A stretch of DNA of 29,323 nucleotides from Pseudoflavonifractor sp964504285. Lineage in GTDB: Bacteria > Bacillota > Clostridia > Oscillospirales > Oscillospiraceae. The notes beneath the pieces are model-generated. The model ran no database searches. It saw nothing but the letters and a program-made list of their open reading frames with translations, and was not told the DNA's origin. A program made the translations under genes and the position numbers. Positions 14,752 to 22,273 of this stretch are shown here, piece by piece (position 1 is the stretch's first letter; every line of letters begins with the position of its first letter). The stretch spans positions 1-29,323 of the forward strand of contig CAZDDZ010000024.1 in NCBI GenBank assembly GCA_964504285.1. The letters are read 5' to 3'.

Positions 14752-16917
14752 ATGGAAACGATTGTACAAATCCTAGCCCGGGAGCTGGGTCGGAAGGAAG
14801 AACATATTCAGAATGTGGTTGACCTGATGGACGAGGGCAACACCATTCCCTTTATTGCCCGCTACCGGAAAGAGGCTCACGGCACCATGGACGATACCGT
14901 TCTGCGCAATCTGGAGGATCGCCTGAATTACCTCCGGAATCTTCAAAAGCGCAGGGACGAGGTTAAGGGCGCCATTGAAGGCCAGGGCAAGCTCACCGAA
15001 GAGCTGGCTGCCGCCATTGATGATGCTGCCACCCTGGCCGAGGTGGAGGACTTGTACCGTCCCTATAAGCAGAAGCGCCGCACTCGTGCGACCATTGCCA
15101 AGGAAAAGGGACTGGAGCCCCTGGCCGAGCTGCTGTTTGCACAAGGCCGCGACTGCCCCGAACCTTCGGTGGCCGCCGCCGACTATCTGGACCCCGAGAA
15201 GGGGGTAAACTCCGTGGAGGATGCTCTGGCCGGGGCCAGCGACATTATCGCCGAGCAGATTTCGGACAACGCCGACATTCGCAAGACACTAAGGCAGCTC
15301 TGGTGGAGCCGCGCCAATCTGGTTTCCTGCGCCGCCGCCAAGGAGCCGGAGGACAGCGTTTACCGCCTGTACTACGAGTTTAAGTCCCCTGTCAGCCGCG
15401 CCCAGGGTCACCAGATTTTGGCCATTAACCGGGGTGAGCGGGAGGAGATATTAAAGGTCTCGGTGGAGATGGATCGAGAAGCGGCGCTGATTGCCATTCG
15501 CCGCGGAGTGCTTCGCCCCGGCTCTCCCGCCATGGAGTTTGTCCGCAATGCCGGTGACGACGCTTATGACCGGCTCATTGCCCCCAGTGTGGAGCGGGAA
15601 ATCCGCAATATGCTTACCGAGAATGCCGGCGAGGGCGCCATTAAGATGTTCGGTCTGAACCTGAAGCCCCTGCTGATGCAGCCGCCGGTTAAGGGCTTTG
15701 TGACCATGGGGCTTGACCCCGGCTATCGAAACGGGTGTAAGGTGGCCGTAGTAGACGGTACCGGAAAGGTGCTGGATACCGCCGTGGTCTACCCCACCTT
15801 TAGTGAGAGTAAAAAGCAGGAGGCCATTGCTATCCTCAGTGGGCTGATTAAAAAGCACCAGGTAGCGCACATCGCCATCGGTAACGGCACTGCCAGCCGT
15901 GAAACCGAGCAGATGACTGTGGAACTGATTCGCAACCTTGGCGGCGGGGTTAGCTACATGATTGTCAACGAAGCGGGCGCTTCGGTCTACTCGGCCTCCA
16001 AGCTGGCGGCAGAGGAGTTCCCCAACCTGGATCTGAACCTTCGTTCCGCAGCTTCCATCGCCCGCCGTCTGCAAGACCCCCTTGCCGAGCTGGTAAAAAT
16101 CGATCCCAAGAGCATCGGCGTGGGCCAGTACCAGCATGATATGCCCCAGGCCCGCCTGGATGAGACGCTGGGCGGCGTGGTAGAGGACTGCGTAAACTCG
16201 GTGGGTGCGGATCTGAACACGGCCTCTGTTCCCCTCCTGACCCGGGTGGCGGGACTGAGCACCACCATTGCTAAGAATATTGTCAAGTACCGTGAGGAGA
16301 ACGGTGTCTTTACCACCCGCAAGCAACTTTTGAAGGTGCCAAAGCTGGGCCCCAAGGCCTTCGAGCAGTGCGCCGGGTTCCTGCGTGTGCCTGAAAGTAA
16401 GTCGGTACTGGATAACACCGGCGTTCACCCCGAGAGCTATGCCGCCGCCGAAAAGCTTCTCGCCCTTTGTAATTACACCGTCAAGGACGTAAAGGACGGC
16501 GGTCTTGAAAAACTTCGGGAGCGGATAGCCGCCCAAGGGGAGACTGCCGCCGCCGAGGCTTGCGGCGTAGGCGTACCCACCCTGCGGGACATTGTGGGCG
16601 AACTGCTAAAGCCCGGCCGCGATCCCCGTGACGAGCTGCCGAAGCCCATTCTCCGCACCGATGTAATGGACATAAAGGATTTGACGGCAGGCATGGAGCT
16701 GACGGGCACCGTGCGCAACGTCATTGACTTCGGCGTGTTTGTGGACATCGGTGTTCATCAGGACGGACTGGTGCACATCAGCGAGCTCTGCGAGCGACGC
16801 GTGCGCCACCCCAGCGAGGTCTGCGCAGTGGGTGACATTGCCACCGTCTGGGTGCTGGGTGTGGACGAAAAAAAGAAGCGTATCAGTCTAACCATGAAGA
16901 AGCCAAAAACGCTCTAA
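14752..16917 (+). CDS. tex: Tex family S1 RNA-binding transcription accessory protein
   Basis: A 721-residue cytoplasmic nucleic-acid-binding protein with the complete Tex architecture: N-terminal helical domain (IPFIARYRKEAHGTMDD, the Tex_N signature), a YqgF/RNase H-like domain (GLDPGYRNGCKVAVVDG near 322), tandem helix-hairpin-helix segments (VASVPLLTRVAGLS-like region and LLKVPKLGPKAFEQCAGF), and a C-terminal S1 domain (ELTGTVRNVIDFGVFVDIG). Tex influences transcription and stress gene expression in several bacteria, with an unclear molecular role. AAGGAG lies seven bases upstream of the ATG. Confidence 0.94.
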   Translation: METIVQILARELGRKEEHIQNVVDLMDEGNTIPFIARYRKEAHGTMDDTVLRNLEDRLNYLRNLQKRRDEVKGAIEGQGKLTEELAAAIDDAATLAEVEDLYRPYKQKRRTRATIAKEKGLEPLAELLFAQGRDCPEPSVAAADYLDPEKGVNSVEDALAGASDIIAEQISDNADIRKTLRQLWWSRANLVSCAAAKEPEDSVYRLYYEFKSPVSRAQGHQILAINRGEREEILKVSVEMDREAALIAIRRGVLRPGSPAMEFVRNAGDDAYDRLIAPSVEREIRNMLTENAGEGAIKMFGLNLKPLLMQPPVKGFVTMGLDPGYRNGCKVAVVDGTGKVLDTAVVYPTFSESKKQEAIAILSGLIKKHQVAHIAIGNGTASRETEQMTVELIRNLGGGVSYMIVNEAGASVYSASKLAAEEFPNLDLNLRSAASIARRLQDPLAELVKIDPKSIGVGQYQHDMPQARLDETLGGVVEDCVNSVGADLNTASVPLLTRVAGLSTTIAKNIVKYREENGVFTTRKQLLKVPKLGPKAFEQCAGFLRVPESKSVLDNTGVHPESYAAAEKLLALCNYTVKDVKDGGLEKLRERIAAQGETAAAEACGVGVPTLRDIVGELLKPGRDPRDELPKPILRTDVMDIKDLTAGMELTGTVRNVIDFGVFVDIGVHQDGLVHISELCERRVRHPSEVCAVGDIATVWVLGVDEKKKRISLTMKKPKTL

Positions 16918-17050
16918 CACCCTTGTTTTGAAGCGGTTTACCCGGTTGGCAACTTGAGGTTGCGCAAAAAACTGCCCTTTGCGCCGCCAGGTTGGTGGTA
17001 AACGTTCCGGCATTCTGGCAGGATAGGGACAGAGAAAGGAATGATGTACG

Positions 17051-17971
17051 ATGACGAATTTTCCCCATAATCTGTCAATCCTGCGCCGCCGGGCGGGGTA
17101 TACGCAGGAGAGCCTTGCCGAGGTGCTGGGGGTAAGCCGCCAGGCTGTTTCAAAGTGGGAGAGCGGCCAGACACTGCCGGAGGCCTCCACGCTGCTCACT
17201 CTGGCTGACCTGCTGGGCTGTTCCCTGGATCAGCTTATGCGGGAGGAGCTTTCAGAGGATGTATCCAATGACATGGGCGCCGTAGCAGATGAAGACGAGG
17301 ACGGACGCTTTGCGCTTTTCGTAGAGTATGACAAACACATGGATCGTTTTTCCATTCAGATAGCCTCCGGCGTATTGCTGGTGCTGCTGGGTGTGGCGGC
17401 ATTGCTGTGGTGCAACGTTTTCTGGGGAGAGAGCGGACTGATTGTCCTGCCGCTTCTCCTGTGCGTGGCCGTGGCGGTGTTCCTGTTTATTTGGGGCGGT
17501 ACCGCTCACGATGATTTTCAAAAGGCTAATCCGGTGCTCCCGGATTTTTACGCCCCAGAGGCTGTGGAACACTTTCGCCGTATGTTCCGTGTGGGCATGG
17601 CTGTGGCTGTGGCCGCCATTCTGGTGGACGTGGCCCTGCTGGTTGCCCTGGCGGTATTTTTTGAAAACAACGAGCAAATGTCCACCGCTGCGGTGGCGGT
17701 CTTTCTGACCGTTTTGTCGATAGCGGTGGGGAGCCTGACCTTTTTGGGCATTCAGCACAGCAAGTACAATATCAGCGAGTATATTCAGGAGGCCGCCCGG
17801 AAGGACACACCGGATTCACCCCAAAGCCGCCTGAGCGGAAGTATTATGATGCTGGCTACCGCCATCTTTTTGGTGGCCGGATTTCTCTTTGGCGCCTGGC
17901 ACCCTGCCTGGGTGGTCTTTCCCGTGGGCGGAATCCTATGCGGAGTTGTGGGCAATACGCAGAAAAAATGA
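17051..17971 (+). CDS. XRE family HTH regulator with C-terminal membrane domain
   Basis: A 306-residue protein. Residues 6-60 are a Cro/CI helix-turn-helix (LRRRAGYTQESLAEVLGVSR, SKWESGQTLPE), a common Firmicutes type. After an acidic linker (ADEDEDGR) come five to six hydrophobic segments: about 105-125, 130-150, 185-208, 215-235 and two near the C-terminus. Such HTH-membrane fusions are thought to sense envelope state, but the signal is unknown. AAAGGA lies about ten bases before the start. The metallopeptidase gene begins 9 bases after its stop and is probably co-transcribed. Confidence 0.82.
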   Translation: MTNFPHNLSILRRRAGYTQESLAEVLGVSRQAVSKWESGQTLPEASTLLTLADLLGCSLDQLMREELSEDVSNDMGAVADEDEDGRFALFVEYDKHMDRFSIQIASGVLLVLLGVAALLWCNVFWGESGLIVLPLLLCVAVAVFLFIWGGTAHDDFQKANPVLPDFYAPEAVEHFRRMFRVGMAVAVAAILVDVALLVALAVFFENNEQMSTAAVAVFLTVLSIAVGSLTFLGIQHSKYNISEYIQEAARKDTPDSPQSRLSGSIMMLATAIFLVAGFLFGAWHPAWVVFPVGGILCGVVGNTQKK

Positions 17972-17980
17972 GGTTTTACC

Positions 17981-18373
17981 ATGCTTCTGTCCTTTGACCA
18001 AGCCGGTGCGCTTTTAGATGAAATGGCCGAGGAGCTTCCGCAGGTTTTTTTCCGTGATCTGAACGGGGGAATCCTTTTGCTTCCCGAGGTAAAGATGGAC
18101 CTAGAATTTCCCAACGAGGAACTCTATATTATGGGCGAATACTGCAACGATCAAATGGGCCGGTACATTCACATCTACTATGGCTCCTTTGCTGCGCTGG
18201 CCCAAATAGAGGACTGGACCAAGCCGGACTGGGATGACGAGCTGTACACAACCCTGGTGCACGAGTTCACTCACCACATAGAGGACCTAGCCGGCGCCCA
18301 CGGCCTGGAAGATAAGGACGCGCAGTTTATGGCGGATTTTCTGGCGGAACACCGGGATATGGATGAGGGATAA
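17981..18373 (+). CDS. Minimal zinc metallopeptidase-like protein
   Basis: A 130-residue protein with a zincin motif HEFTHHIE (94-101) in the context TTLVHEFTHH, matching the small metallopeptidase family (Zincin_1 type) of Clostridia that lacks signal peptide or extra domains. His94, His98 and Glu95 are the zinc and catalytic residues; Asp111/Asp113 further on could be the third ligand. No membrane segment, so cytoplasmic. Substrate unknown. GAGG lies seven bases before the ATG. Coupled to the XRE-membrane regulator upstream. Confidence 0.75.
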   Translation: MLLSFDQAGALLDEMAEELPQVFFRDLNGGILLLPEVKMDLEFPNEELYIMGEYCNDQMGRYIHIYYGSFAALAQIEDWTKPDWDDELYTTLVHEFTHHIEDLAGAHGLEDKDAQFMADFLAEHRDMDEG

Positions 18374-18419
18374 AAAGCATCCTCAAAAAAGCCCGACATT
18401 ATAAATATATTTTTAAAGA

Positions 18420-18456
18420 CGGTAGTCATGATAATTTTTCATGGCTGCCGCCTTTT
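18420..18456 (+). terminator. Probable terminator after the metallopeptidase gene
   Basis: CGGTAGTCATG and CATGGCTGCCG form an 11-bp RNA stem if G-U pairs are allowed, followed by CCTTTT. The rest of 18374-18642 is AT-rich with no gene recognised. Confidence 0.5.
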
Positions 18457-18642
18457 GCTTGTTAAGAGTTTGGAACACATTCCAATCACATTATCCCACA
18501 AGGACGCATCTTGCTGCAGCCAGTTATCGCTGTTACAATGGTGTATGGGGGGAAATTTATAATCAAAATGAAACATAGCAAAAATAGTCGAGAATTTCCA
18601 TGACATTTTAAATAAACTTATGAGGTCGGGAGGTGATAAGCA

Positions 18643-19518
18643 GTGAATGATAAAATGGAAGCCGTTCAGAAAATGCAAAGTTATATTGACGCCCATATAA
18701 CACAAGAAATATCTTTGGTCCAGCTGGCGGAAGCAGCGCACTTCTCGCCTTGGTATTCTGCACGGATATTTAAAGAATTAACAGGATACGCTCCGGCGGA
18801 TTATATCAGAAAATTAAAGCTCTCAAAATCCGCGCTTCGTCTTAGAGATGAACAAGTGAAAATTATTGATGTTGCCTTTGATTTAGGATTTACAAGCGTT
18901 GACGGTTATCAGCGAGCATTTCGAAAAGAGTATGCCTGTAACCCGAAAGAGTATTCCAGAAAGCCAATTCCTCTTACGCTGTTTATCCCTTATGGCGTAA
19001 AATTCAGAAACGCATGGAAAAAGGAGTGTTTGACTATGGAAACAGTTAAAAGCGTATTTATCCAAGTGATTGAAAAACCGGATAGGAAAGTGATTATAAA
19101 ACGAGGTAAAAAGGCCGACAACTATTGGGATTATTGTAATGAAGTTGGCTGCGATGTTTGGGGCACCCTCACCAGCATGAAATCTCTTTGTGGAGAACCG
19201 GTATGCTTGTGGTTGCCGCAGAAATACAAAACAGAGAATTCATCAACCTATGTGCAGGGTGTAGAAGTAGATAAGGATTTTGGGGGTGAGGTACCAGAGG
19301 GGTTTGACATTATCGAGCTGCCGCACGCAAAATATATGATGTTCCAAGGTGAGCCATTTGCAGAGGAAGACTATTGCGAAGCCATTGAATCCGTCCAAAA
19401 ATCAATGGATAGATACGACCCCTCTGTAATTGGGTACCAATGGGACAATGAAAACCCGCGTATTCAACTTGAGCCCATTGGAACAAGAGGCTATATTGAA
19501 CTCAAAGCAATTAAATAA
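18643..19518 (+). CDS. AraC family regulator with GyrI-like effector domain
   Basis: A 291-residue transcription regulator. Residues 1-107 hold the two helix-turn-helix units of AraC/XylS proteins (ISLVQLAEAAHFSPWYSARI; IIDVAFDLGFTSVDGYQRAF), placed N-terminally. Residues about 130-291 are a GyrI/SOUL-like effector-binding domain (VIEKPDRKVIIKRGKKAD onward, ending FQGEPFAEEDYCEAIESVQK and IGTRGYIELK), as in Rob and MarA-type multidrug sensors. Start GTG at 18643 has GGAGGTGA six bases upstream; an ATG 12 bases on is a fallback. The gene is clearly richer in A/T codons (AAA, ATA, TTA) than its neighbours, pointing to recent transfer. It has no obvious target operon here. Confidence 0.86.
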   Translation: MNDKMEAVQKMQSYIDAHITQEISLVQLAEAAHFSPWYSARIFKELTGYAPADYIRKLKLSKSALRLRDEQVKIIDVAFDLGFTSVDGYQRAFRKEYACNPKEYSRKPIPLTLFIPYGVKFRNAWKKECLTMETVKSVFIQVIEKPDRKVIIKRGKKADNYWDYCNEVGCDVWGTLTSMKSLCGEPVCLWLPQKYKTENSSTYVQGVEVDKDFGGEVPEGFDIIELPHAKYMMFQGEPFAEEDYCEAIESVQKSMDRYDPSVIGYQWDNENPRIQLEPIGTRGYIELKAIK

Positions 19519-19772
19519 TGTCTGCTGAACAAAACAAAAACCAAGTCGTAGCATACTTTCACCCTGTTTTTGTTTTGTTCAAGTGCAAGGTTTTTTGCTG
19601 CGCACGGCAAAAAATCTTGCACTTTGGATTTGCGGCGTGTGCCCGCAAATCCAAACAGACAGTCATCAATGCATCTGAAGTGGCAAAACAGAACTGTTTT
19701 GCCACCATAAAGAGCAGCTTTTGCTCTTTATGCAAATGCGGTTCGCGAACCGCATTTGTTCAGTGGACATTA
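19516..19772. repeat. Hairpin array: six hairpins inside an 18-nt terminal inverted repeat
   Basis: Starting in the stop codon of the AraC-type gene, six hairpins follow almost without gaps: 19526-19581 (16-bp arms), 19581-19624 (18-bp arms, one G-U), 19623-19655 (13 bp), 19680-19705 (12 bp), 19706-19732 (11 bp) and 19733-19758 (26-bp perfect palindrome). The ends TAATGTC-TG-CTGAACAAA (19516-19533) and TTTGTTCAG-TG-GACATTA (19755-19772) are inverted copies, 16 of 18 matching. A long reading frame crosses it but only mirrors the repeats. I know no name for this structure. Confidence 0.85.
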
Positions 19773-19781
19773 AATAGTGTG

Positions 19782-19843
19782 CAAGTAAACGGGCATAAAA
19801 AGAGGAACCCACATGGGTTCCTCTTTTTATGCCCGTTTACTTG
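19782..19843. terminator. 29-bp perfect inverted repeat, bidirectional terminator (seventh hairpin)
   Basis: Arms 19782-19810 and 19815-19843 are perfectly complementary around loop ACAT; the stem includes AAAAAGAGGAACCC and its complement, giving U-rich tracts on both strands. Same architecture as the hairpin at 4806-4872. Confidence 0.85.
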
Positions 19844-19927
19844 GTCTGACCAGTGTAATTCCAATTTGCACAGAGCGTAATTTTCTGCCTGGGCATCACA
19901 AAAAATCTTTAAGTCTGTCAGAATCTA

Positions 19928-20087
19928 GAGCGTATCTGAAAAGTCCATGCATCCGTCCTTTTGACAAAAACCTCGCCATGCCGCACCGTTTTTCCTTGGA
20001 ATCCACCCAGGATTCCTGTGGAAAAACGGCTTGCCTGACCAGATTTTTGTTCAAAATTCCAGACACAGCGACTTTTCAGAAACGCTC
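19928..20087. mobile_element. 160-bp MITE, copy 2, flanked by TA
   Basis: Ends GAGCGTATCTGAAAAGTC and GACTTTTCAGAAACGCTC match in 17 of 18 positions when inverted; TA at 19926-19927 and 20088-20089. Same length as the other copies, but the interior is divergent, with its own hairpin (GGAATCC / GGATTCC core within GTTTTTCC / GGAAAAAC). Confidence 0.83.
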
Positions 20088-20155
20088 TAAAGAAAAAAAC
20101 GTGCAGTTTAAAAAAATTTTCATAGAAGGCCCGGTGCCGAAAATTTTTAGAACCA

Positions 20156-20401
20156 CTAGCGCTTTCCTAAAATATCCTCCAAAAGTGCCGCGCCGAGCAC
20201 ACCGGCAGAGAGCACCATCAGGGCGGCGGTTAGGGTGTGGTCGGCGTAGTCGCGAAGGATTAGGTTTCCGGCTGTGGGGCTGCCTGCCCAAACCAGCACC
20301 ACCAGGGCGGAGGCCAGCATGGCGCAGGCAAGCAGGGTGCAGCGGGTGAGTATGTACCAGGACGGCTCTCTCATACGTGAGAACCAGGTGAAAAATTTCA
20401 T
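20156..20401 (-). CDS. Small two-span membrane protein, hypothetical
   Basis: An 81-residue protein with two hydrophobic segments (about 19-43, CTLLACAMLASALVVLVWAG, and 58-75, LTAALMVLSAGVLGAALLED). I do not recognise a named family. The start at 20401 is fixed by GGAGGG seven bases upstream; longer in-frame starts lack a site. It is divergent from the gene at 20649 and shares its 250-bp upstream region, which carries three 0A-like boxes at 20463-20489. A possible promoter on the minus strand is TTGCCC (20445-20450) with TAAGAT (20422-20427), 17 bases apart, placing the boxes just upstream of -35. This fits a sporulation-phase gene, by inference. Confidence 0.68.
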   Translation of the reverse strand: MKFFTWFSRMREPSWYILTRCTLLACAMLASALVVLVWAGSPTAGNLILRDYADHTLTAALMVLSAGVLGAALLEDILGKR

Positions 20402-20462
20402 GTTAATTCCCTCCGTATGACATCTTAACAGGGAAGTAGACCGGGGGCAATGACAAAAATTT

Positions 20463-20489
20463 TCCGACATAATTCGACTTATTTCGACA
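20463..20489. promoter_or_regulatory. Three tandem Spo0A-like boxes, 10 bp apart
   Basis: TCCGACA (20463), TTCGACT (20473) and TTCGACA (20483) repeat with exact 10-bp spacing. The last equals the core of the Spo0A box (TGTCGAA on the other strand); the other two differ by one base each. The phase puts them on one DNA face, as in known tandem 0A boxes. An inverse near-match GGTCGAA lies at about 20557. Confidence 0.6.
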
Positions 20490-20582
20490 AGAATTTTAGA
20501 CTATTGTTGCACTTCGAGTGCTAATGTTGTCGCAAAAAAAGATTATGTCACCCAAAGGTCGAAACTGCGAAAAAAAATTGTC

Positions 20583-20610
20583 TTGAAAAAATTGGGAAAT
20601 ACAATATAAT
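20583..20610 (+). promoter_or_regulatory. Promoter of the small gene at 20649
   Basis: -35 TTGAAA (20583-20588), 16-base spacer, -10 TATAAT (20605-20610). Confidence 0.6.
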
Positions 20611-20648
20611 GTAGCTGTCGCTGAATTTCGAAAGGGAGACCACACAAA

Positions 20649-20927
20649 ATGAGGGAAATGTTTGTTGGGACAAAACATGCGCAGGGAGAGAATGGCTTCG
20701 CCCATAATTTTCAATACTATGTGCTCATAGACCAAATGCAGGTACGTGGAGGCTTTGCCTGTGAGAGCTATGGTGTGAAAATTGTGGACGGGGCTTGTCC
20801 GGATGAAGCAGTGTCCATACCTAATATTACCACCAGCGTGTCCCGCATCGATGAACTCATGGAACTTCTTACCCGTAATTCCGTTACCCCCACTACGTTA
20901 GGCGATGTGGTTGCCGATTGGCTGTGA
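20649..20927 (+). CDS. Small conserved protein, DUF6514-like
   Basis: A 92-residue soluble protein. FQYYVLIDQMQV, ESYGVKIVDG and the C-terminal TTSVSRIDELMELLTRNSVTPTTLGDVVADWL resemble the DUF6514 family of short clostridial proteins, from memory and unverified; function unknown. AAAGGGAGA lies before the ATG and a sigma-A promoter at 20583-20610. The shared upstream region with three 0A-like boxes suggests it may be expressed at sporulation onset. Confidence 0.7.
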   Translation: MREMFVGTKHAQGENGFAHNFQYYVLIDQMQVRGGFACESYGVKIVDGACPDEAVSIPNITTSVSRIDELMELLTRNSVTPTTLGDVVADWL

Positions 20928-20930
20928 CGA

Positions 20931-21142
20931 GAGCGTTTCTAATACATAAAAATAATCATGCGTTTTACCACCCCTCCCGTTGTAGAGGGGAAGATGTTTA
21001 TGGATTTTTTAAATCTTCCGAGCAGTGGAGCCCAATGAGTGAATGGTCTGGTGAAAATGGATAGGCAGGAAACGTTACAACTGCCTACTTTAATCTGTCA
21101 AATTTGCAGCATATAGTGCTTTTAGATTTTACAGACATGCTA
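20931..21142. other. Intergenic stretch, little recognised
   Basis: Begins with GAGCGTTTCT, identical to the outer 10 bases of the MITE ends, three bases after a stop codon, with no partner end. A weak hairpin CCCCTC / GAGGGG occurs at 20971-20990. The outer stem TTTTACAGACA / TGTCTGTAAAA (21127-21182) encloses the left hairpin of repeat element A copy 3. No gene seen. Confidence 0.4.
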
Positions 21143-21369
21143 AGAGCGACCTTTTAAGGTCGCCCTCAGCGTGTCTGTAAAATGCTATTTAGAAGGTAAT
21201 GTCAAAAGGCTGCGTTTTTTGAGCGGGGTAATAGTGTGAAAGGGGGGCAGAGCCCCCGCTTTCGCGTGCAGGAACCCGCCCGCAGGCGACCGATTTCGGC
21301 ATTTTGCCGAAATCGCCCTCAGACTATCGACTTTGTCGACAGTCTGAGGGCGACTATTTAGGTCGCTCT
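21143..21369 (+). repeat. Hairpin-rich repeat element A, copy 3
   Basis: A 227-bp copy bounded by AGAGCGACCT...TCGCCCTCAG and its inverse, each end folding as a hairpin. The 70-nt core starts at 21232 and differs from copy 2 by one base (GGGGGCAGAGCCCCC). The right end is four bases from the stop codon of the minus-strand gene at 21374. Confidence 0.85.
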
Positions 21370-21373
21370 CTTT

Positions 21374-22204
21374 TTATGAAATTGCCCGGCTGGTCAGCTC
21401 GTTGATGATGCTCTCTGCGGTGGCATAAACCCGAGCAAAGTCCACATGGGGATTATAGAGCCGCTCCAGCTCATCGTGCATAATCTTGGCTTCTTTTAGC
21501 GCGTCTACCGCTTCGTCCATAAGGGCGGCGGCTACCTTGCGGCTAAAACGCAGGCGGGCACGGTTACGGCGCAGAAGCTCGGCATCAGCCATGGCATCCA
21601 GACGGATGCGGCGGTAAGGTCGCTTTTCATAGGCAAAGGAGCTGCCGCTGGTGACGAAGGCCAGGCTCAGCTCTGGAATAAGCAGGTGCTCCATGCGCTC
21701 GGGGAACAGGGGAGAGGGGCAGACCACCACGTCGTATCCTGCTGCCAGAGCACCGGCGGCCAGATGGGTGAGAAGTGTGTGCCCCAGGCCGTAGCTGTCA
21801 CACAGCTCGTAGACCCGCTTGCACTGACTGTCCACTGTGGCGTAATTACAAAGCACGCCCTGCCAGGTTACGCCGCTTAAAAACCGCTGGATGGCCTTGC
21901 CGGGCTCCCGGCCTGTTTTTTTAACCTCGCGGGTGAGAATGCCTTTGGCGCGTTTCATGATTTTGGCCTCCACAGCGGGGGTGGTGACCATCGCACGGGC
22001 GTCTTCGCTCAGTTGGGCAACGGCGGTGAGACAACGATAGGTTCGACCGTAGCAGCCCTTGTATCCCGCCATGCAGCCCATGAGTTCGCCCTTAATGGCC
22101 GCCAGTGCGGGCTTGTCATAGCAGTCCCCTAGGTTGACATAACGTTCAATAGCGCCGGGAAGTTTTGGCTCTACGACGTGTGGCGCGGTGACAATGGTCC
22201 ACAT
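21374..22204 (-). CDS. PRK06851-like protein with apparently degenerate P-loop
   Basis: A 276-residue soluble protein. The second half (GYDVVVCPSPLFPERMEHLL, then IPELSLAFVTS) and the end (YNPHVDFARVYATAESIINEL) resemble the PRK06851 family of Clostridia, in which a GxxGxGKST P-loop precedes this block. Here that position reads CDSYGLGHTLLTHLAAGALA: the Lys of the Walker A motif is missing, so ATP binding is doubtful. Compared with the roughly 370-residue family, it is shorter and seems to have one repeat. No good ribosome site is visible before the ATG at 22204, so start is uncertain. It may depend on read-through past the secG terminator. Family assignment is from memory. Confidence 0.55.
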   Translation of the reverse strand: MWTIVTAPHVVEPKLPGAIERYVNLGDCYDKPALAAIKGELMGCMAGYKGCYGRTYRCLTAVAQLSEDARAMVTTPAVEAKIMKRAKGILTREVKKTGREPGKAIQRFLSGVTWQGVLCNYATVDSQCKRVYELCDSYGLGHTLLTHLAAGALAAGYDVVVCPSPLFPERMEHLLIPELSLAFVTSGSSFAYEKRPYRRIRLDAMADAELLRRNRARLRFSRKVAAALMDEAVDALKEAKIMHDELERLYNPHVDFARVYATAESIINELTSRAIS

Positions 22205-22229
22205 ATGACCAACTGTGGAGTAAAGGCAG

Positions 22230-22267
22230 AAAAAGGAGCGGCACTCGTATGAGTACCGCTCCTTTTT
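22230..22267 (-). terminator. Terminator of secG
   Basis: AAAAAGGAGCGGCACTC and GAGTACCGCTCCTTTTT form a 17-bp stem with one mismatch and a GTAT loop, U-run on both strands. Confidence 0.87.
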
Positions 22268-22273
22268 AGGTTT

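Noticed and set aside
15451..16536. 361-codon open frame antisense to tex
   Set aside because: Same artefact; tex is complete and well conserved on the other strand.
16905..16916. AACGCTCTAA at the end of tex as a MITE end
   Set aside because: The match stops inside the coding sequence at conserved codons and has no partner.
16918..17050. GTTTACC / GGTAAAC long-range pairing between tex and the XRE gene as a riboswitch
   Set aside because: Seven base pairs at this distance are easily found by chance and no known riboswitch core is visible.
19518..19880. 120-codon open frame across the hairpin array
   Set aside because: The frame runs through all palindromes, so its sequence is dictated by the repeats; no ribosome site and no family resemblance.
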